Source: Macrocystis pyrifera
Taxonomy: Eukaryota > Sar > Phaeophyceae > Laminariales > Laminariaceae
Assembly (NCBI GenBank): GCA_031763025.1
Contig: JASSKH010000025.1
Span: 5,040,689-5,104,688, forward strand
Reading direction: 5' to 3'
DNA: 64,000 bases
In this document: positions 1-12,635 of the stretch, one piece after another
Layout of the letters: each line of letters opens with the position of its first letter
Numbering within the stretch: the first letter of the stretch is position 1
Position numbers and translations under genes: made by a program
The notes under the pieces: model-generated
What the model was told of the DNA's origin: nothing
What the model saw: only the letters and a program-made list of their open reading frames with translations
Databases searched by the model: none

Positions 1-2
1 GC

Positions 3-3000
3 ACGCCAAGGCAATGGCAGCCGCCGCTTGAAGCCGACCACCACGCCGCGACCAACCCGTTTCTTCCGCAAGAGCACCACCATCACGCCGATGACCTACC
101 TCCTCAGTGCCAGTCACGCCCAAACTGGAAGCAGCAAAATGGGGACGATGCGAAATGTGTGTTGCCAGACCGCGGCGCCGACGCGGTATTTATTTCCTCA
201 GCTGTATGCCTCGACGGGATGGAGCCAGTGAAACATAAAGTTGAAGAAGTTGCGCAACCAATGCCGGAAATGACGGTGGGCCGTCAACCATTGCATCAGG
301 GAAGCATCCCGCCCTCGCTGGAAGACGACGTATCGCCCGAGAAACAATGTGAAGGACCCGTCGAGACGATGCCACGGCGGCGCCTCCAAGACGAGGATGG
401 CACGGGCCAGGTTCTGCAATCACCGACGAACTGCTCGCGGCAGCATAACAGCCGACAACGTCAAACAAATCTGCTATCTGCAAACGCCTGTGCCAGGGCG
501 GACGCTGGCGCTCTTTCTCCGGTTCCAATGGAGCATACGGGTACGAGCAGTACCGAGCAGGATGATGAGGAGAAACAGGCGGAAAACCCCCGCCGCAGAG
601 CTCAAGCGTGCGTTGGAGAGTCCGGTAGCGTACATCAGCAGGGCAGAAATGCTGCAACTTTGCCGCGGGTAGTGCAGGAGTGGGCATGGCTAGGCTCGAT
701 CGTCGGGTCAGAGCCGGGGGAGCCGACGGACTCTGGGTCGAAGATTTCCTTCCGGCTTACCACCGATGAAGGATTGCTCCTCCTCGAGGAGGAGGCGGCT
801 ACAACCGATGTCGACGAAGACAGGAAACCAGCTGGGGCAGCTCCAGCTGTATCCGTAGCACTGGCGCCACACGAGTGCTGCAAATCTGTGCAAAACGGAC
901 GACACGCACCGACCGAGCGCACAGAAGAAGAATGCGAAGTTGGTGCCCGTTTTCGCTGTGCTGGTGCTACCGCCGGCGGCTTGACTGTAAAAAATATTCC
1001 CACCCAGCAAGCGAAAGGAAATGGTGATTCCGGGCTCATCATGCAGATACCAACGAGAGTCTCGGGTGCACCAGACGAAATTCAACAAGTCTTGCAGCTG
1101 GGAGAGATGGTGTCGTGTGACCGTGCTCAGTACCGGCAGTGTCAGGCTGCCGACACCGAAGGGGAAGCCCCGGACATTGAAGTGCAGGATCTTGCGGCTG
1201 GAACGTCACCTAGGAGGATCGTACCTGCAGTTGTTGCCACCGCGCTGTGGAGCGGTCCAACAGATGCTGCCGCTGTAGGGGGGGCGTGCGTGACAAGGTC
1301 AGGGACAGTAGAAGGCGGAGGAGGAGAGGAAAAAGGGGGTGAAGCAGGTATTGGTATCGCTGGGGGCTGCCATAAAATGACTTCCCAGCATCAACAACGA
1401 CGGGAACATGATGTGGAGGAGGTCGTCTTTCTGATGCGTCAGACGAACGAGGGCGGAGATTGCACCGAAGGAGATGACAGCGAATCGCAACGACAACAAC
1501 AACAGGATTCTGCCAAGACATGGGCGATAGATGTGATTCGACGATGGTTGTTGAGATCAGTTCGACGCCGCCAAGGTAGAACAGGGTGCGTCATGAGAGC
1601 GAGGCTGACGAGCGACGACGTTGCAACACCTGCGAATGGGGAGTTCGATGCTGCTCGAGACGGTGTTTCCAGCGCAGTAGTAGCTCTGCCCAGCATGCAC
1701 CGCCAAAGCACCGCCCCCCCTGCTCGGGCTACTGGTGAGCTGGAACGCAATAAGTATACGCTTTTTACTGGTGTACCGCGGTCAGCTGTCTCTTATCAAG
1801 CGAATTGTGGCGCGAACAGGGCTTCGCCAGCGCCTGGAGCGGAGCAACCATCGAAGGGGGCTGCTCCCGCCTGCCGTGGTAGTACCTCTAGTGGACACCC
1901 TGAAGCCACATCCGTGGCTACTACAAGTAGCGCGAGCAGGAGCGGTCGTGCTCGCTTTGGCCGCTGGCCGCCACAAGAAGGCCCGCCCGCATCAAGAGGA
2001 AGAGTTTGCCCGTACGACCAAGAGGTTGATGACCAGGCACAACGGGTTTCCTGTCACCCCGTGCCCACTAGTCCGAAGGTAGAGCGAGCGCAGAGTAGTG
2101 GTAGTCCTCTGGAGGGGGGTGCTGATGGCGGGCGTGACGGCCATGCTTGGCCCCGCGAGGCTTCCACCGCTACGCAAAGCGGCACGCTCTTGACGCGTGC
2201 AGCAGGGTCACTTTCCGTCGCGCCCCCGTTTCGAGCTGCGCCGACGCCACCGGGACACGCGGCGTCTCTTCCCCCAGAGGGCGACGAAGCGGGCGGGGAA
2301 GTGCAAGAAGAGAAGGGTGGTAGAAATCGCGGACTAGACCAGGGCGGCAATGTTTGGGTTGGTACCTCGGGGATTCGGATGGATGGATTTACCGAGAGGG
2401 GCGTGTCATTTAGTGATGGAGGACCTAAACATCCCGCTGAGGTACAAATACAACGAAGAACTGCACCACCCTCATCGTGCCCCTCGACACATCATTGCCA
2501 CCCTCTTCATCGGCGCTCCGGGCAGCCTCCCGATTGGTCCTCCTTCCGCAACAACAGCATGGAGTCGGCGACTTCTTCTGTGGGCCTAGTAAGCTTCCGT
2601 GACAATGAACGGGGTCGTCGAGGCCGTGTGCGGCAAGCTGGCTGTCGTAGCAGGAGAAGAATAGGCGGTGTTTGGGGGGGAACAGGTTTCGACACAGGCA
2701 CAACCCCGAAACCAGAATGGCAAGGTGTCTATCCTAACGGCAGAAGAAGTGAGGGTGTTTGTCGAAGGCGGGGTATCGACGCAACAGGCAGGGCCTCGAG
2801 GCCAGAAGGGGTCTGTCCGTCTCAAATCCGCGATGTTGGTGCGACGCCGTTGGGGCCGCCGGTGTTGCCACCTCAGCATCAATCGAAGGCCGCCGTCTCG
2901 CTCTTCTTAGCCGGGGGCGCTATTGGAAGGAGGCGTGATATTGCTGTTAGAACCTTTCGCAATCCGTTGCTGGAGACGCTAGATGTGAGCAATCCTCTCC

Positions 3001-3080
3001 TCGGAACTGCAGCGACTGTTGATGGTAGAGGGCTAGACGACTGGGGCTACGGTACACCTACTGCGAGTAGAATTCGATGA
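3..3080 (+). CDS. Unidentified long open frame, left-truncated
   Basis: The frame is open from the left edge of the window to TGA at 3078-3080, about 1,025 codons without a stop, so the 5' end lies outside. The first in-frame ATG is near 222, but the frame is already open before it. The product is hydrophilic and rich in Gly, Arg, Ser, Ala, Thr, Gln and Glu. I see no membrane segment, Cys/His cluster or known motif. So long a stop-free frame is unlikely by chance at this GC content, which favours a real gene or a recently decayed one. The composition is unstructured, and a second plus frame at 2350-2589 looks more like a globular protein, so a frameshifted mobile element is an alternative. 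I cannot assign a function. Confidence 0.4.
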   Translation, partial: TPRQWQPPLEADHHAATNPFLPQEHHHHADDLPPQCQSRPNWKQQNGDDAKCVLPDRGADAVFISSAVCLDGMEPVKHKVEEVAQPMPEMTVGRQPLHQGSIPPSLEDDVSPEKQCEGPVETMPRRRLQDEDGTGQVLQSPTNCSRQHNSRQRQTNLLSANACARADAGALSPVPMEHTGTSSTEQDDEEKQAENPRRRAQACVGESGSVHQQGRNAATLPRVVQEWAWLGSIVGSEPGEPTDSGSKISFRLTTDEGLLLLEEEAATTDVDEDRKPAGAAPAVSVALAPHECCKSVQNGRHAPTERTEEECEVGARFRCAGATAGGLTVKNIPTQQAKGNGDSGLIMQIPTRVSGAPDEIQQVLQLGEMVSCDRAQYRQCQAADTEGEAPDIEVQDLAAGTSPRRIVPAVVATALWSGPTDAAAVGGACVTRSGTVEGGGGEEKGGEAGIGIAGGCHKMTSQHQQRREHDVEEVVFLMRQTNEGGDCTEGDDSESQRQQQQDSAKTWAIDVIRRWLLRSVRRRQGRTGCVMRARLTSDDVATPANGEFDAARDGVSSAVVALPSMHRQSTAPPARATGELERNKYTLFTGVPRSAVSYQANCGANRASPAPGAEQPSKGAAPACRGSTSSGHPEATSVATTSSASRSGRARFGRWPPQEGPPASRGRVCPYDQEVDDQAQRVSCHPVPTSPKVERAQSSGSPLEGGADGGRDGHAWPREASTATQSGTLLTRAAGSLSVAPPFRAAPTPPGHAASLPPEGDEAGGEVQEEKGGRNRGLDQGGNVWVGTSGIRMDGFTERGVSFSDGGPKHPAEVQIQRRTAPPSSCPSTHHCHPLHRRSGQPPDWSSFRNNSMESATSSVGLVSFRDNERGRRGRVRQAGCRSRRRIGGVWGGTGFDTGTTPKPEWQGVYPNGRRSEGVCRRRGIDATGRASRPEGVCPSQIRDVGATPLGPPVLPPQHQSKAAVSLFLAGGAIGRRRDIAVRTFRNPLLETLDVSNPLLGTAATVDGRGLDDWGYGTPTASRIR

Positions 3081-3553
3081 AGTGAGGGGCGATCGACCGC
3101 GCGTGGTGCTATAATTTTACTTATCTTGAGTGAGGCGGCTGCATGCAACCGTCCCCGACATGCAAGGCAGTCATTGCCCGGTGAGTTGCATGTTATATAG
3201 GGATCTGGTGGTGTTTAGTTTTTTTGCGGGTGATTGGCTGAATGAAAACTCTTGAAATGCTATGATTCGCTGTTCGTCGACGGCGGCGGCTGGTGTGACG
3301 TCATTTTTTCATAAACATCAATTATGAATGAATACCGTAACCATTGGCCACACATGTCGGAAGGTTTCCTACAGTAGGACTACTCGTAACTCCAAGGACC
3401 TCCCCCGCTACCCCCGAACACGCACACAGGCCACTATCCCCCCCGGAATGTGTGTGTGCTTGCCGCCCCTGATCGCTGAATCTGGCGCGTTGATGGTATA
3501 TAGGTACAGCTGAAACAAACGACGAGCAGTCTGTGGGATTTAATACTCGCCAC

Positions 3554-3662
3554 TATTGCGGGGGACCATAGTAAACAGGACCAAATATTGTTAGTAAAAA
3601 TAGGTAAATACACAGGTTTTTATGTATACCATAGGTCCTATTAACCATGGACCCCCGTAATA
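3554..3662. mobile_element. F1 element copy 1
   Basis: Forward orientation. Ends TATTGCGGGGGACCATAG and ATGGACCCCCGTAATA; the spacer AAATATTGTTAGTAAAAATA matches the family consensus. Confidence 0.85.
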
Positions 3663-4967
3663 CCTACCGCTGCTGTTGTAGTGCCAGCCAGGCACCATTC
3701 AGTGCTCGGTCTCAGACATTGGGTGGTGATATTGCATTGGTCAGGCGTCGCATATTAGCTACCTGGTTTATTGGGACATATCTTCGAGCACATTGTTGGT
3801 GGCATTCATTTCTGTTTCGTACCGCCTCCGCACCTGGCAGTGGTGAAAAATTGTGGGATGGGACCTCGTGGATAATTATTTCGATTGTCGTCAGCCTTGC
3901 AGGGCGGCTTCGTCGGTCGGGCCGTCGACACGTATTTCCTATCACTGCTGTAGGCGGAAATATAAGAAGCGTTTAAACATCAATTTGAAGACCAAGCGAT
4001 CAGCATATTTCCGTACAGAATGATGTGTGGGAACCTTCGTTTCCAATCTGCCGGAGGATGAACAAAACAAAAGCAAAGTGCCGTCGGTCGGTCGGTTGGT
4101 CTCTCGCGTGGAATCCAAAATCAAGACAAGAATGAGTATGGGAGTAGAGGCCCCCTTCAGGGTTTCGCTCGTACAACTGCCACAATATTTGTGAGTCATC
4201 TGTACGACTGCGGTAATAGTGTGGGTCATCTCACCTCACAAAACAAGTGCCAGAACACGGGGGGGGGGGGTCTACGACAGGTAGCAAACAACTGCTGTGG
4301 CTTCATCTTGGGGGAAGTGTCAGCGTGCAAGCTTCAATAGGGGGCTCGGGCCGTTGTAGGAACATCGCGCCACCCGGCCAACAAAAAACTTGTCCAAGCG
4401 AAAAGTGCTCAGCGAATGGGTCTTGGGGAACGATCAAGTTGACGCCAGAATAGTTATCAAGCCGTTCACATTTCTACATTTCTTTGGCTTTGTGCATACG
4501 CCGCCCAGGGTAAAAGGTGATGGTTAAAAAAAAAAAAGCAATACCAGGTAGCTTCCAATGCAATACTAACTCGTATTGTGGCTGGGTCCCCTGCATGCTG
4601 CTTGCACCCGTGCGCGATGATACGCCGACGGAGGGATTGGATCCTTGTGGTAAACAGAAAACACTGCAAACAATACAATTCAACAGTAGGACCGCACAAT
4701 CAGGCCGAACTTATTCGGAAAACGTTTAATTTTACACCGCAACCTGTTCGCCATATCTCTATGCTACTCGTAATTACACCGCGACGTCTCGACAGGCGCC
4801 ATATACACGTATACGCAATTGTAAACGTCCAGCTTCGTCACAAGCGCAACCAACCGTTGACCACAATCGCCAATCCATCAACAATACTGATAGTCGCAAC
4901 GACATCACTTGCCGTTACTTTGCACCCTTCTCGGCCTACATGTTTTTTTCAGGACTTGCTCACGTGG

Positions 4968-5072
4968 TCGGGTCAAATCTCGCGGGTCAGGTCGGGTCGG
5001 GTCGGGTATATAGGGGAGACCCGACCCGTGAGAGCGTAAACACTTCCTAACCCCACCCGCGAGTCGGATCGT
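4968..5072. repeat. GGGTC/GACCC pentamer array
   Basis: Degenerate GGGTC repeats followed by GACCC on the same strand, so the block is partly self-complementary. The motif recurs on a much larger scale at 43.1-44.2 kb. Confidence 0.6.
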
Positions 5073-5851
5073 GACCCGAGTGAAAGAGCCCATGTATGTT
5101 TTCTCCTCGTGTGCACCCACCCAGCAGCCGCGGCCGCCACCGCCGCCCCTACCAAAAGCGCCAAAGAAAAGGTCAACTACAAAAAACACCAGAAAAAAGA
5201 CAACAGTAATAACGACGACAACTACAGCAGTATATACAGATAATTAATAACAAAATGCACCATTTGCTATTCTCCCGCCTGGTGTAACATACCACGTACG
5301 TACGTACGTAGTTCAGCACGGCAGCCCCAACGGCGTCGTATCACATCCGCCTATGAACACAAGAGACACCGATGCAAACACAAAACGAAACGCACTGCGA
5401 ACAAATTCACAGAGGGAGGTGAGACGGTACAACTACTAAAAAGAAGCTACAACGCAACGCAACCAAGGTCTAACGGTAACGGGGGAGGGAACGCAAGGCC
5501 GAGCCATATTCTACTTCGGCCGCATTGGTATGCTCCGTCGCCGCCGCGGCCACCGCCCCCCAACGGCGAATGAGAAAAGAAGTCGACATCGCCCATACAT
5601 TACGGCACTTGGTCAGGAGCATGAACATTAGAACGTAAACGGGGGGATTTGCAGACCCACTGGTCACACGAAGGGTTTCATCTACCACATTTACATGAGC
5701 ATAACAGCAACGGTGAGTTGCTTGCGGCCCACCATGAACACCATGGGATCGGCGGCGCTCCATTACCGTTACGCAAACCCCGCGGTGGTGTGCCTTCCCG
5801 CGATCCTACTGCACGCTAGCGTGCCTCGCTTGGGGTCGTGGCGACCGCAGC

Positions 5852-8800
5852 CTACTCTTGTCCTCTCTGGCGGTCTCCCGCTGAGCGCGCCTCCGCGGCT
5901 GTTTCTGCTGCTGCTGTTGTTGCTGGTGGTGGTGGTGCCGCTGCATTCGCCGTTGCAGGCATCACGGGGGGAGACCGCGGCGGCGACATTGCGGACTGTT
6001 CCATGGACTGTCCCACTGAATGGTCCGCGGGCTGGCCAATGGTTTGGTCCACAGGACGGTTCACGCACCGGCTCACGGACAGGTCTTCGGACTGGTCCAC
6101 GGCCTGGTCCGCGGACCGATTCAGCTCTCGACCTGCAGCACTTGAGGTGATCGAGTGCCGCGTCCGCTTGGCCGGCAACTGGTCAACGGGCTGGTCCACG
6201 GGCTGGTCTACGGACTGGCCAGTGGGCCGATCCAGCTCACTGCCTGCAGCACTCGCGACGACGGAAAATTGCCGCCGCTTGGCCGGCCCACTGCCACTAC
6301 TACTGTCCCCCTCCTGCCTCGCCTGATCGCCAACCTCACAAGCGACGGCGGCGCTGGTGGCGGCGGCCGCGTGCTCCCTCTTCACGTGCTTGGCGAGGGT
6401 GTGGCGGTGCGCGAAGGCCATCGTGCAGTCGCCGATCTCGCACCGGAACCTCTTGCGCCCTCCCTGCAAGACAAAATGGGTCGCACAGAATCCAAAGAAT
6501 GAATGGACGCGGTGGAACGATAACGCACGCCAGGTGTACGCGAGCACCGATTGGTACGGTGTGACCCACAAGCAAAGCCCGTTAAGGCCGTGTGACTCAC
6601 AAGCAAAACCCGCTGTGGCGACTGACCTAAGCCACTGCTTTTGGAGGGTTAAAAACAAAAGAAAAAACAAAGTAACGAACAACAAGGCCGGTATATATAG
6701 GGGCTTGATCGTTCTCATATAATCACCCTTTTCGAAATAAGAAAGCGGTAGAAACTTCAACACGTGTGGGGGGGGGGGGGGGGGGGGGGTGTACTCATTG
6801 TCATGCATGGCCGTAGTCGTATGACCATAGACCCTCGCATCCCTACAATGCCGGGACGGAGCACGTCAGGTTTTCACCGACCAGGCAGACATTGCTTGCA
6901 CCAAGCGCGAAGCGTCGTGAGGTGTCGGGCGAGTCGCATGAAGGGTGAGCATCCTACTAAGAACTGCTTTAGAGGCGGATTTTCTTGCATATGGATGACA
7001 GCATCAATGAATTGATTTTAATTTCTGGTGTGGCCACTTCCAGAGACGGGGGGGGGATACATCACACGGCCGCGGGCGAACAAAAAAAAAAAAAACAAGA
7101 GAGCCGAAGCTAAATTTAATATGTTGCGCACATCGAACAGATCATCTAGACCATCTAGATCATCTACCGATCCTGTATGTGCCCTTAGGAAACGCCGTGC
7201 AGGATCTGCATCGTACAGATCCCACCCACGAAGCCTGTGCTCGTAGACCACAAATACAAGAAAAAAAAATATGGCTGCCACGTGGCAAGTATTATCCATA
7301 GTAGGTCACTGAAAATTGTATAAGAAGATGAGGGAGCTAGTTATTCGCTGGATGATCTGGAACTTGAAATTGGGATCAGATCAGATGCCGTCCAACGTGT
7401 GGAATGCTGGCTTCCTGGTGGATAAATACACCAGGTATCTACCAGGTATATACCTGTTACCTTTTGCCGGTCCCTATTACGGGGGACCACAGTAAATAGG
7501 ACCAAATATTGTTAGAAAACATAAGGAAATATATAGTTTTTTGTGTGTGTACCGTAGGTCCTATTTACTATGGTCCCCCGTAATAGTTGTTGCCTTTCGT
7601 TGTTGGGACTGGATAGACTTCAAAATACTAACGGCTCTCGGGGTCTTTCAGTTATTTGTTCAGCTGAACTAAACGACATCGGATCTTGGCTTGCGTCGTC
7701 TCCACCCCACGACTGAACGCCTCCGAGGGGGAGTCTTGTACAAAACTACCGACCTTGGGGACCGTAAGGAGCGTTGAGATAGCACCGGGGTGCGATCATT
7801 TGCCAGCGCTCGATATTTCCAGAACGGGATGGAAGGTTGCCAAAAATACCGAACCAAAAGGTGCTTTCGGAAAGATCTGGTCGATTTTTCCAGAACGGGA
7901 AGGAAGGCTGCCAAAAACAAACGAACAAGGTGCCGTCTGAAGGATCTGCTCGATTTTTCCAGAACGGGATAGAAGGTTGACAAAAATACCGAACCAAGGT
8001 GCTTTCGGAAATACATCTGGCCGATTTTCTAAGAACGGGAAGGAAGGTTGCCAAAAATACCGAACCAAGGTGTTTTCGGACAGATCTGCTCGTTTTCTCC
8101 AGAACGGGAAAGAAGGCTGCCAAAGACAAACGAACAAGGTGCTTTCTGAAAGATCTGCTCGATTTTTCCGGAACGGGACGAAAGGTTTTGCCAAAAATAC
8201 CGAACCGAGGTGTTTTCGGAAAGATCCGGTCGGGAGAGAGCCTTCCGGAGAGACGATGGTTCGACTACAGCAGCACCCTTGCCGCTATCGAGAGAAGACG
8301 AGCGCTGAGAAAGGATAACACCCCTCTCCCTACGTGAACTCACGCTTTTGACGTACGCAAAATGTGCAGCACACGGCGACACGACTACCGCGCTATCTTG
8401 TGTAGCAGGGGCACATGTTTGTAGATTTTTTACGTGTTGTTTGTCCGCGGCACGGGCACGGTTAACGCCAGCACATACAGTACCGCAAAAAGCAAAAAGC
8501 AGGTCCCCGCTCCCCGTACGCATACAGGTGTAAGCACGCTTGACACCTGTAACAATATTTTTGAAACGTTTCCTACCCTTCCCCCCACGTGCGCTCGGGC
8601 TGTGCTGCGCCTACAGAAGAAAATAAACAGTGACGTAAAAAAACGCAACAAAAGAGCGCACGAAACGATAATCTCGTCTTCGCTGGCTGTCACCCCTAGC
8701 ACCAATTGCTACCAGGTATGAATAGATAGTCGATAACTACATAGCATCGACTGCTGGTTGGAAGCATTTTTTGCGTGGTCGTTGCGAAGCTGTGGGCTGG

Positions 8801-11800
8801 AAACGATGACACCAAAACGCGTCCAATACGTACGTACGAACACCGGTGGTTTCTCACGAACACACGCACTACTCTTGTCTCAATATAGAAGGACCGTTTT
8901 TTACGTCGACATTGAACACAAAACACTCCTTATAAATCGGTACAGAGCGGTAAGGTATGCACCAGGAAAATACGCGTCTGGTTTTGTCACCTCCGTGTGG
9001 ATAGTCCTCCGGTGAGCGTTCAGATTCCTCTTCTCGGTGAACGCCTTCCCGCAGCCCTGCACGTTGCAGGAGAAAGGCCGGATCAGGTCTCCGTTGCCGC
9101 CCCGAACGTGCGTCGCCTGGTGCATCTGCATCTTGTCCTCCCTGTCGAAAACCATGTCGCACACTCCGCACCTTTCGGGCGCGCACACGCGGGGTGTATG
9201 TATGCCCACCAAGAAAAAAGAGGGGCAAGAACAAACAAGGAGGATGGAGGACAAAAAATAAGATAACAACAACAAGAACAAGAACATGAACCCAGAACCA
9301 GACCGAGAACAACAATACACGAAGAACAAGGACAACAAGAAGAAGAACAACACTATGTCAAGAAGAAGAACTCGAAAGGTCAAACAAACAAAAAAAAAAC
9401 TGCCGACTTCGTGCTAGGAGTTCTACTTGGGTGTATTTTCGCGGTGCTGCAGCAGGGTTACGGAAACCCCCTTCACAAGCGCACCACCCGCATTAGGGTG
9501 ACAAACTGCTCGGAATTAATGTTGGACCATGGTTGCACAGATATCCTTAACCCCCCCCCCTCCCCTCACCCCCCCCTTCCGCCCCCCGACCACCCCCCAT
9601 CCCCCTCCCGTCCCCTGCACAACTCCACGGCAGCCCTCCACCCCCCCCCCCCACGGTTCATCACATCACATCACAGAACCGAACCGATACCCTCTCCCCC
9701 CCTTTCCCCCCCCCCCCACTATCTCCTCCCCCCCCTCGCCCCCCCCCCCTGACCTCCAACCCCCCCCTACCTCTCCCACTCCCCCCCTCCACCGCCTTCC
9801 ACAGTGCATCAAAATTACAGGCGCACTTTAATCCGCCAAATAGTAGTATCACACCTACCGGAAAGGGTGTTCCTCCCTCAAGTGAAGGTTGAGCCCGGAG
9901 GCTAACACGAAGGCCTTGCCGCAGCCGTCGAACTGGCAGACGAACCGCGCCGCGTGTGTCTTCGCGTGCGTCGCCAGCTTGCTCGGCCGGTCGAACAGCC
10001 GCCCGCAGCCCGGGTGGGTGCATCGGTGCTGCCTGCTGTTGTGCCTGTTTCGTTTTATTTTTTCGGTTGAGTTTTTAATTTTTTGTTGTTTGTTTTTTTT
10101 TTTTCGTTAAAAAAAACAAAAGAAACGGTAAGGGCGAGCGAGCGAGCGAAAACACATGGAGTGCCCGATTAATCGTACGTTGTTTGCTGCCGCGCGTGCA
10201 GACAGTCCGACTGGGTGGGAAGGCATCACTAACGGTGCCTGCTGTTTAGCCTTCGTGTTTTGTTTTTTTTTTCATCGAAAAATAATTTTAAAAAACAGTT
10301 TTTTTCGTCGTGAAGACAGAAACGAACACGGGAGGAGCGAAAAAATGCAGTTGGCCGCTTAGTCCCGGTGGAGGCATCGGTGTTGCCTGCTGTTGTGCCT
10401 TTTTTTTCTTTTTTAACGTTACGAACAAACAAAAAAAACGTTAAGGGAGTGCGATCGACCGATTACAGATGCAGTGCCCGGTTATCGACATCTGTTGCAG
10501 CCGGTGCAGACAGTTCGGGCGGGGGTCATCAACAATGGTGCCTCTGCTGTTGTGCCTGGAAAAATGTTTTTGTTCGCTTAAACAGGAGAGAAAAAAAAAA
10601 AAAGTCAAGACAGAAACAACAAAAAGAGACGAGCGAAAAAACGCACTTTGCCGGGTCGTTGTTGCCGCGTATGAAGCACTACAGTACGGGGGAGGGCATC
10701 GGACAGTATGGGGGAGGGCATCGGTGTTGCCTGCTGTTGTCCCTTTACAGCAAAAAAAAAAAAAAAGGTTCGACGCAATTTTTCGAGAGGTTTTTTTTTC
10801 GAAACTTGGGCGCGCGGTCCTGAAGACGGTAAGCACTGGAGGTGCCATCTCTTGGTGTCTACTTCTGCCCTCGATTCCGAATGGCGTTTCATGGCTCGGA
10901 AACAAGTTCGGCGGGCGTGTTTCTTAGGTTAGGAATGTCCACATAGAGATCCTGCACCGGATGTCCTATCGCCAGGGTAGGATAGTAGCTGAACTCCAGT
11001 GAACGTAGATCATGATCTATCCAATACGTGCACGATTCCACGCCCCCCCCCCCCCGCAAGACAAAAAACTCACTTAGTCTGGCCGTGCGCGGAGAGAAAA
11101 TGCTCCCGAAGCTGCCACTTCTTAGCGAAGGCCGCTCCACAAACCCCGCCCACCCCTACCCCTGCCCCGCCTGGGGCTACTTCCTCTCCGCCGACACCGC
11201 CGCTGCCGCCACGATCCTTCCCCTTCTCGCCAAGCCCGGTCCTCTCCGTGTCTCCTTCATCAGGCGCATGCCTCCGGTCCGTCTCAGCGGCTGCTGTCGC
11301 TCCCTTCCACCCCTTCCTCCCGGAAGCGTTATCAATCGGGGCGGGGGGGGACGCGGGAGCGAGCGGGGGTGGAGGCAACGGCAGCGGCAGCGGCAGCAAC
11401 AGCAGTAGCGCCGGTAGCAGTAGCAGCAGCAGCAGCAGCAGCAGCAGCGGGAGACGAAGAGGAAGAGGAGGCTGGCAGTGGCATAGGGTGGTCGCACCTG
11501 TACGGTCGCGGCCCCTCGTGGATGGCTTTGATGTGACGCTTGAGGTGGTAGTTGTCAAGGAAGTTCCTTCCGCAGTTGGGGCAGGTGTGCTTCCAACCAC
11601 CCGCGTAGACGCGGCCGCTACTACCACTGCTGCTGCCGCCGCCGCCGCTTTTACCATCGCCAACTCTTCCGTTCACGCTTCCATCAAGGTTTCCGCCTGC
11701 TTTTCCATCTAGTGTTCCGTCGGCTTTTCCACCTGACCTTCCGCGCCCACCACCACCACGATTTTTTTTCGTCTCCGCCAGCTCCCTCTCCATCTGCGAC

Positions 11801-12603
11801 GTCGCCAAGAGCGGCGAAACCAGGGGTTGGCCTGAAGTCATCCCCTCCCCGGAAAAAGAAACGCCTGCGGCGGGTGAGGACAGCGCCGCGGACAGAGCCG
11901 CCCGTTGCCGAAGCTCCGCCTCACGCCGAGCCACGTTCCCCACCGACACCGACACTCCCATCTTTCTTCGCGCATGAGAAAGGGAGTGTCGCCTGAGTTT
12001 GTCCTTGGTCGCGAACGCCTTCGAGCACCTGAAACCTCGTTCAAGAGCGACACAAGAGGCGGCGAGGGTACGAGGGGGAGAGGGTCGGGATGGACGGGGG
12101 GGGCGGACACGACGTGACACCCGGGCGTTTAACGTGAGTTACTGCGAACACTACATGACTCGAGAAGAGACACGACACACAAAATCATCAGCAAAATCAA
12201 TACTGCTGTCACCATACGACCATCAATATCAAAATCCTTGCGGAGAGCTGTCTCATCATGAAACGCCTCTTCCATCCCATCAACCATCTCACCCGTCCTC
12301 TTTGCAGGCGAACGGCTTCTCCCCCGTGTGAGTGGTGGCGTGGCGCACCAGCTTGCACGCCTTCGAGAACCTCTTCCCGCAGACGAAGCACTCGTGATCA
12401 CGGTCCCCGTCCCCTCCCCACCCCCCCCCCCCCCGCCGCCGCCGCCCCAACCCCTACCCCAACCCCCGCCTCGGTGTCCGCCACTGCTAGTGGTACTGCT
12501 GGCAGCACCCCCCACGGACGGAGCATCAGTCCGTGGCTGCTGGGGCAACAAGGCACGCGGCCGTTGCAAACCACCGTCCTCCTCAATAGTCTCTCTACTT
12601 CGC

Positions 12604-12635
<32 letters not shown>

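Larger units (their letters stand above)
3081..5851. other. Intergenic spacer, repeats only
   Basis: No exon-like stretch found. It holds one F1 inverted-repeat element (3554-3662), a G run at 4260-4269, a short array of GGGTC/GACCC pentamers (about 4970-5030), a CGTA tetranucleotide patch near 5295-5311, and otherwise featureless sequence up to the stop codon of the minus-strand TFIIIA gene. Confidence 0.5.
6464..8990 (-). other. Last TFIIIA intron, repeat-filled
   Basis: Bounded by donor GTGACA (minus, 8990-8985) after ...IHTE and acceptor TTTTGTCTTGCAG (minus) before GGRKRF; both exons are phase 0. It contains a family A retroposon-like copy (6768-7046), a GATC-rich repeat piece (7125-7235), an F1 element (7475-7585) and a 70-bp tandem array (7800-8235). 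Confidence 0.7.

Noticed and set aside
7669-8523. Repeat-coded open frames in the 70-bp array
   Set aside because: Open in several frames on both strands because of repeat composition; the array lies within a TFIIIA intron.
11070-11663. Minus-strand poly-Leu/Gly frame as a separate gene
   Set aside because: Only its last 25 residues ([10 protein letters not shown]..) are conserved and belong to TFIIIA finger 4; the rest is repeat-coded.
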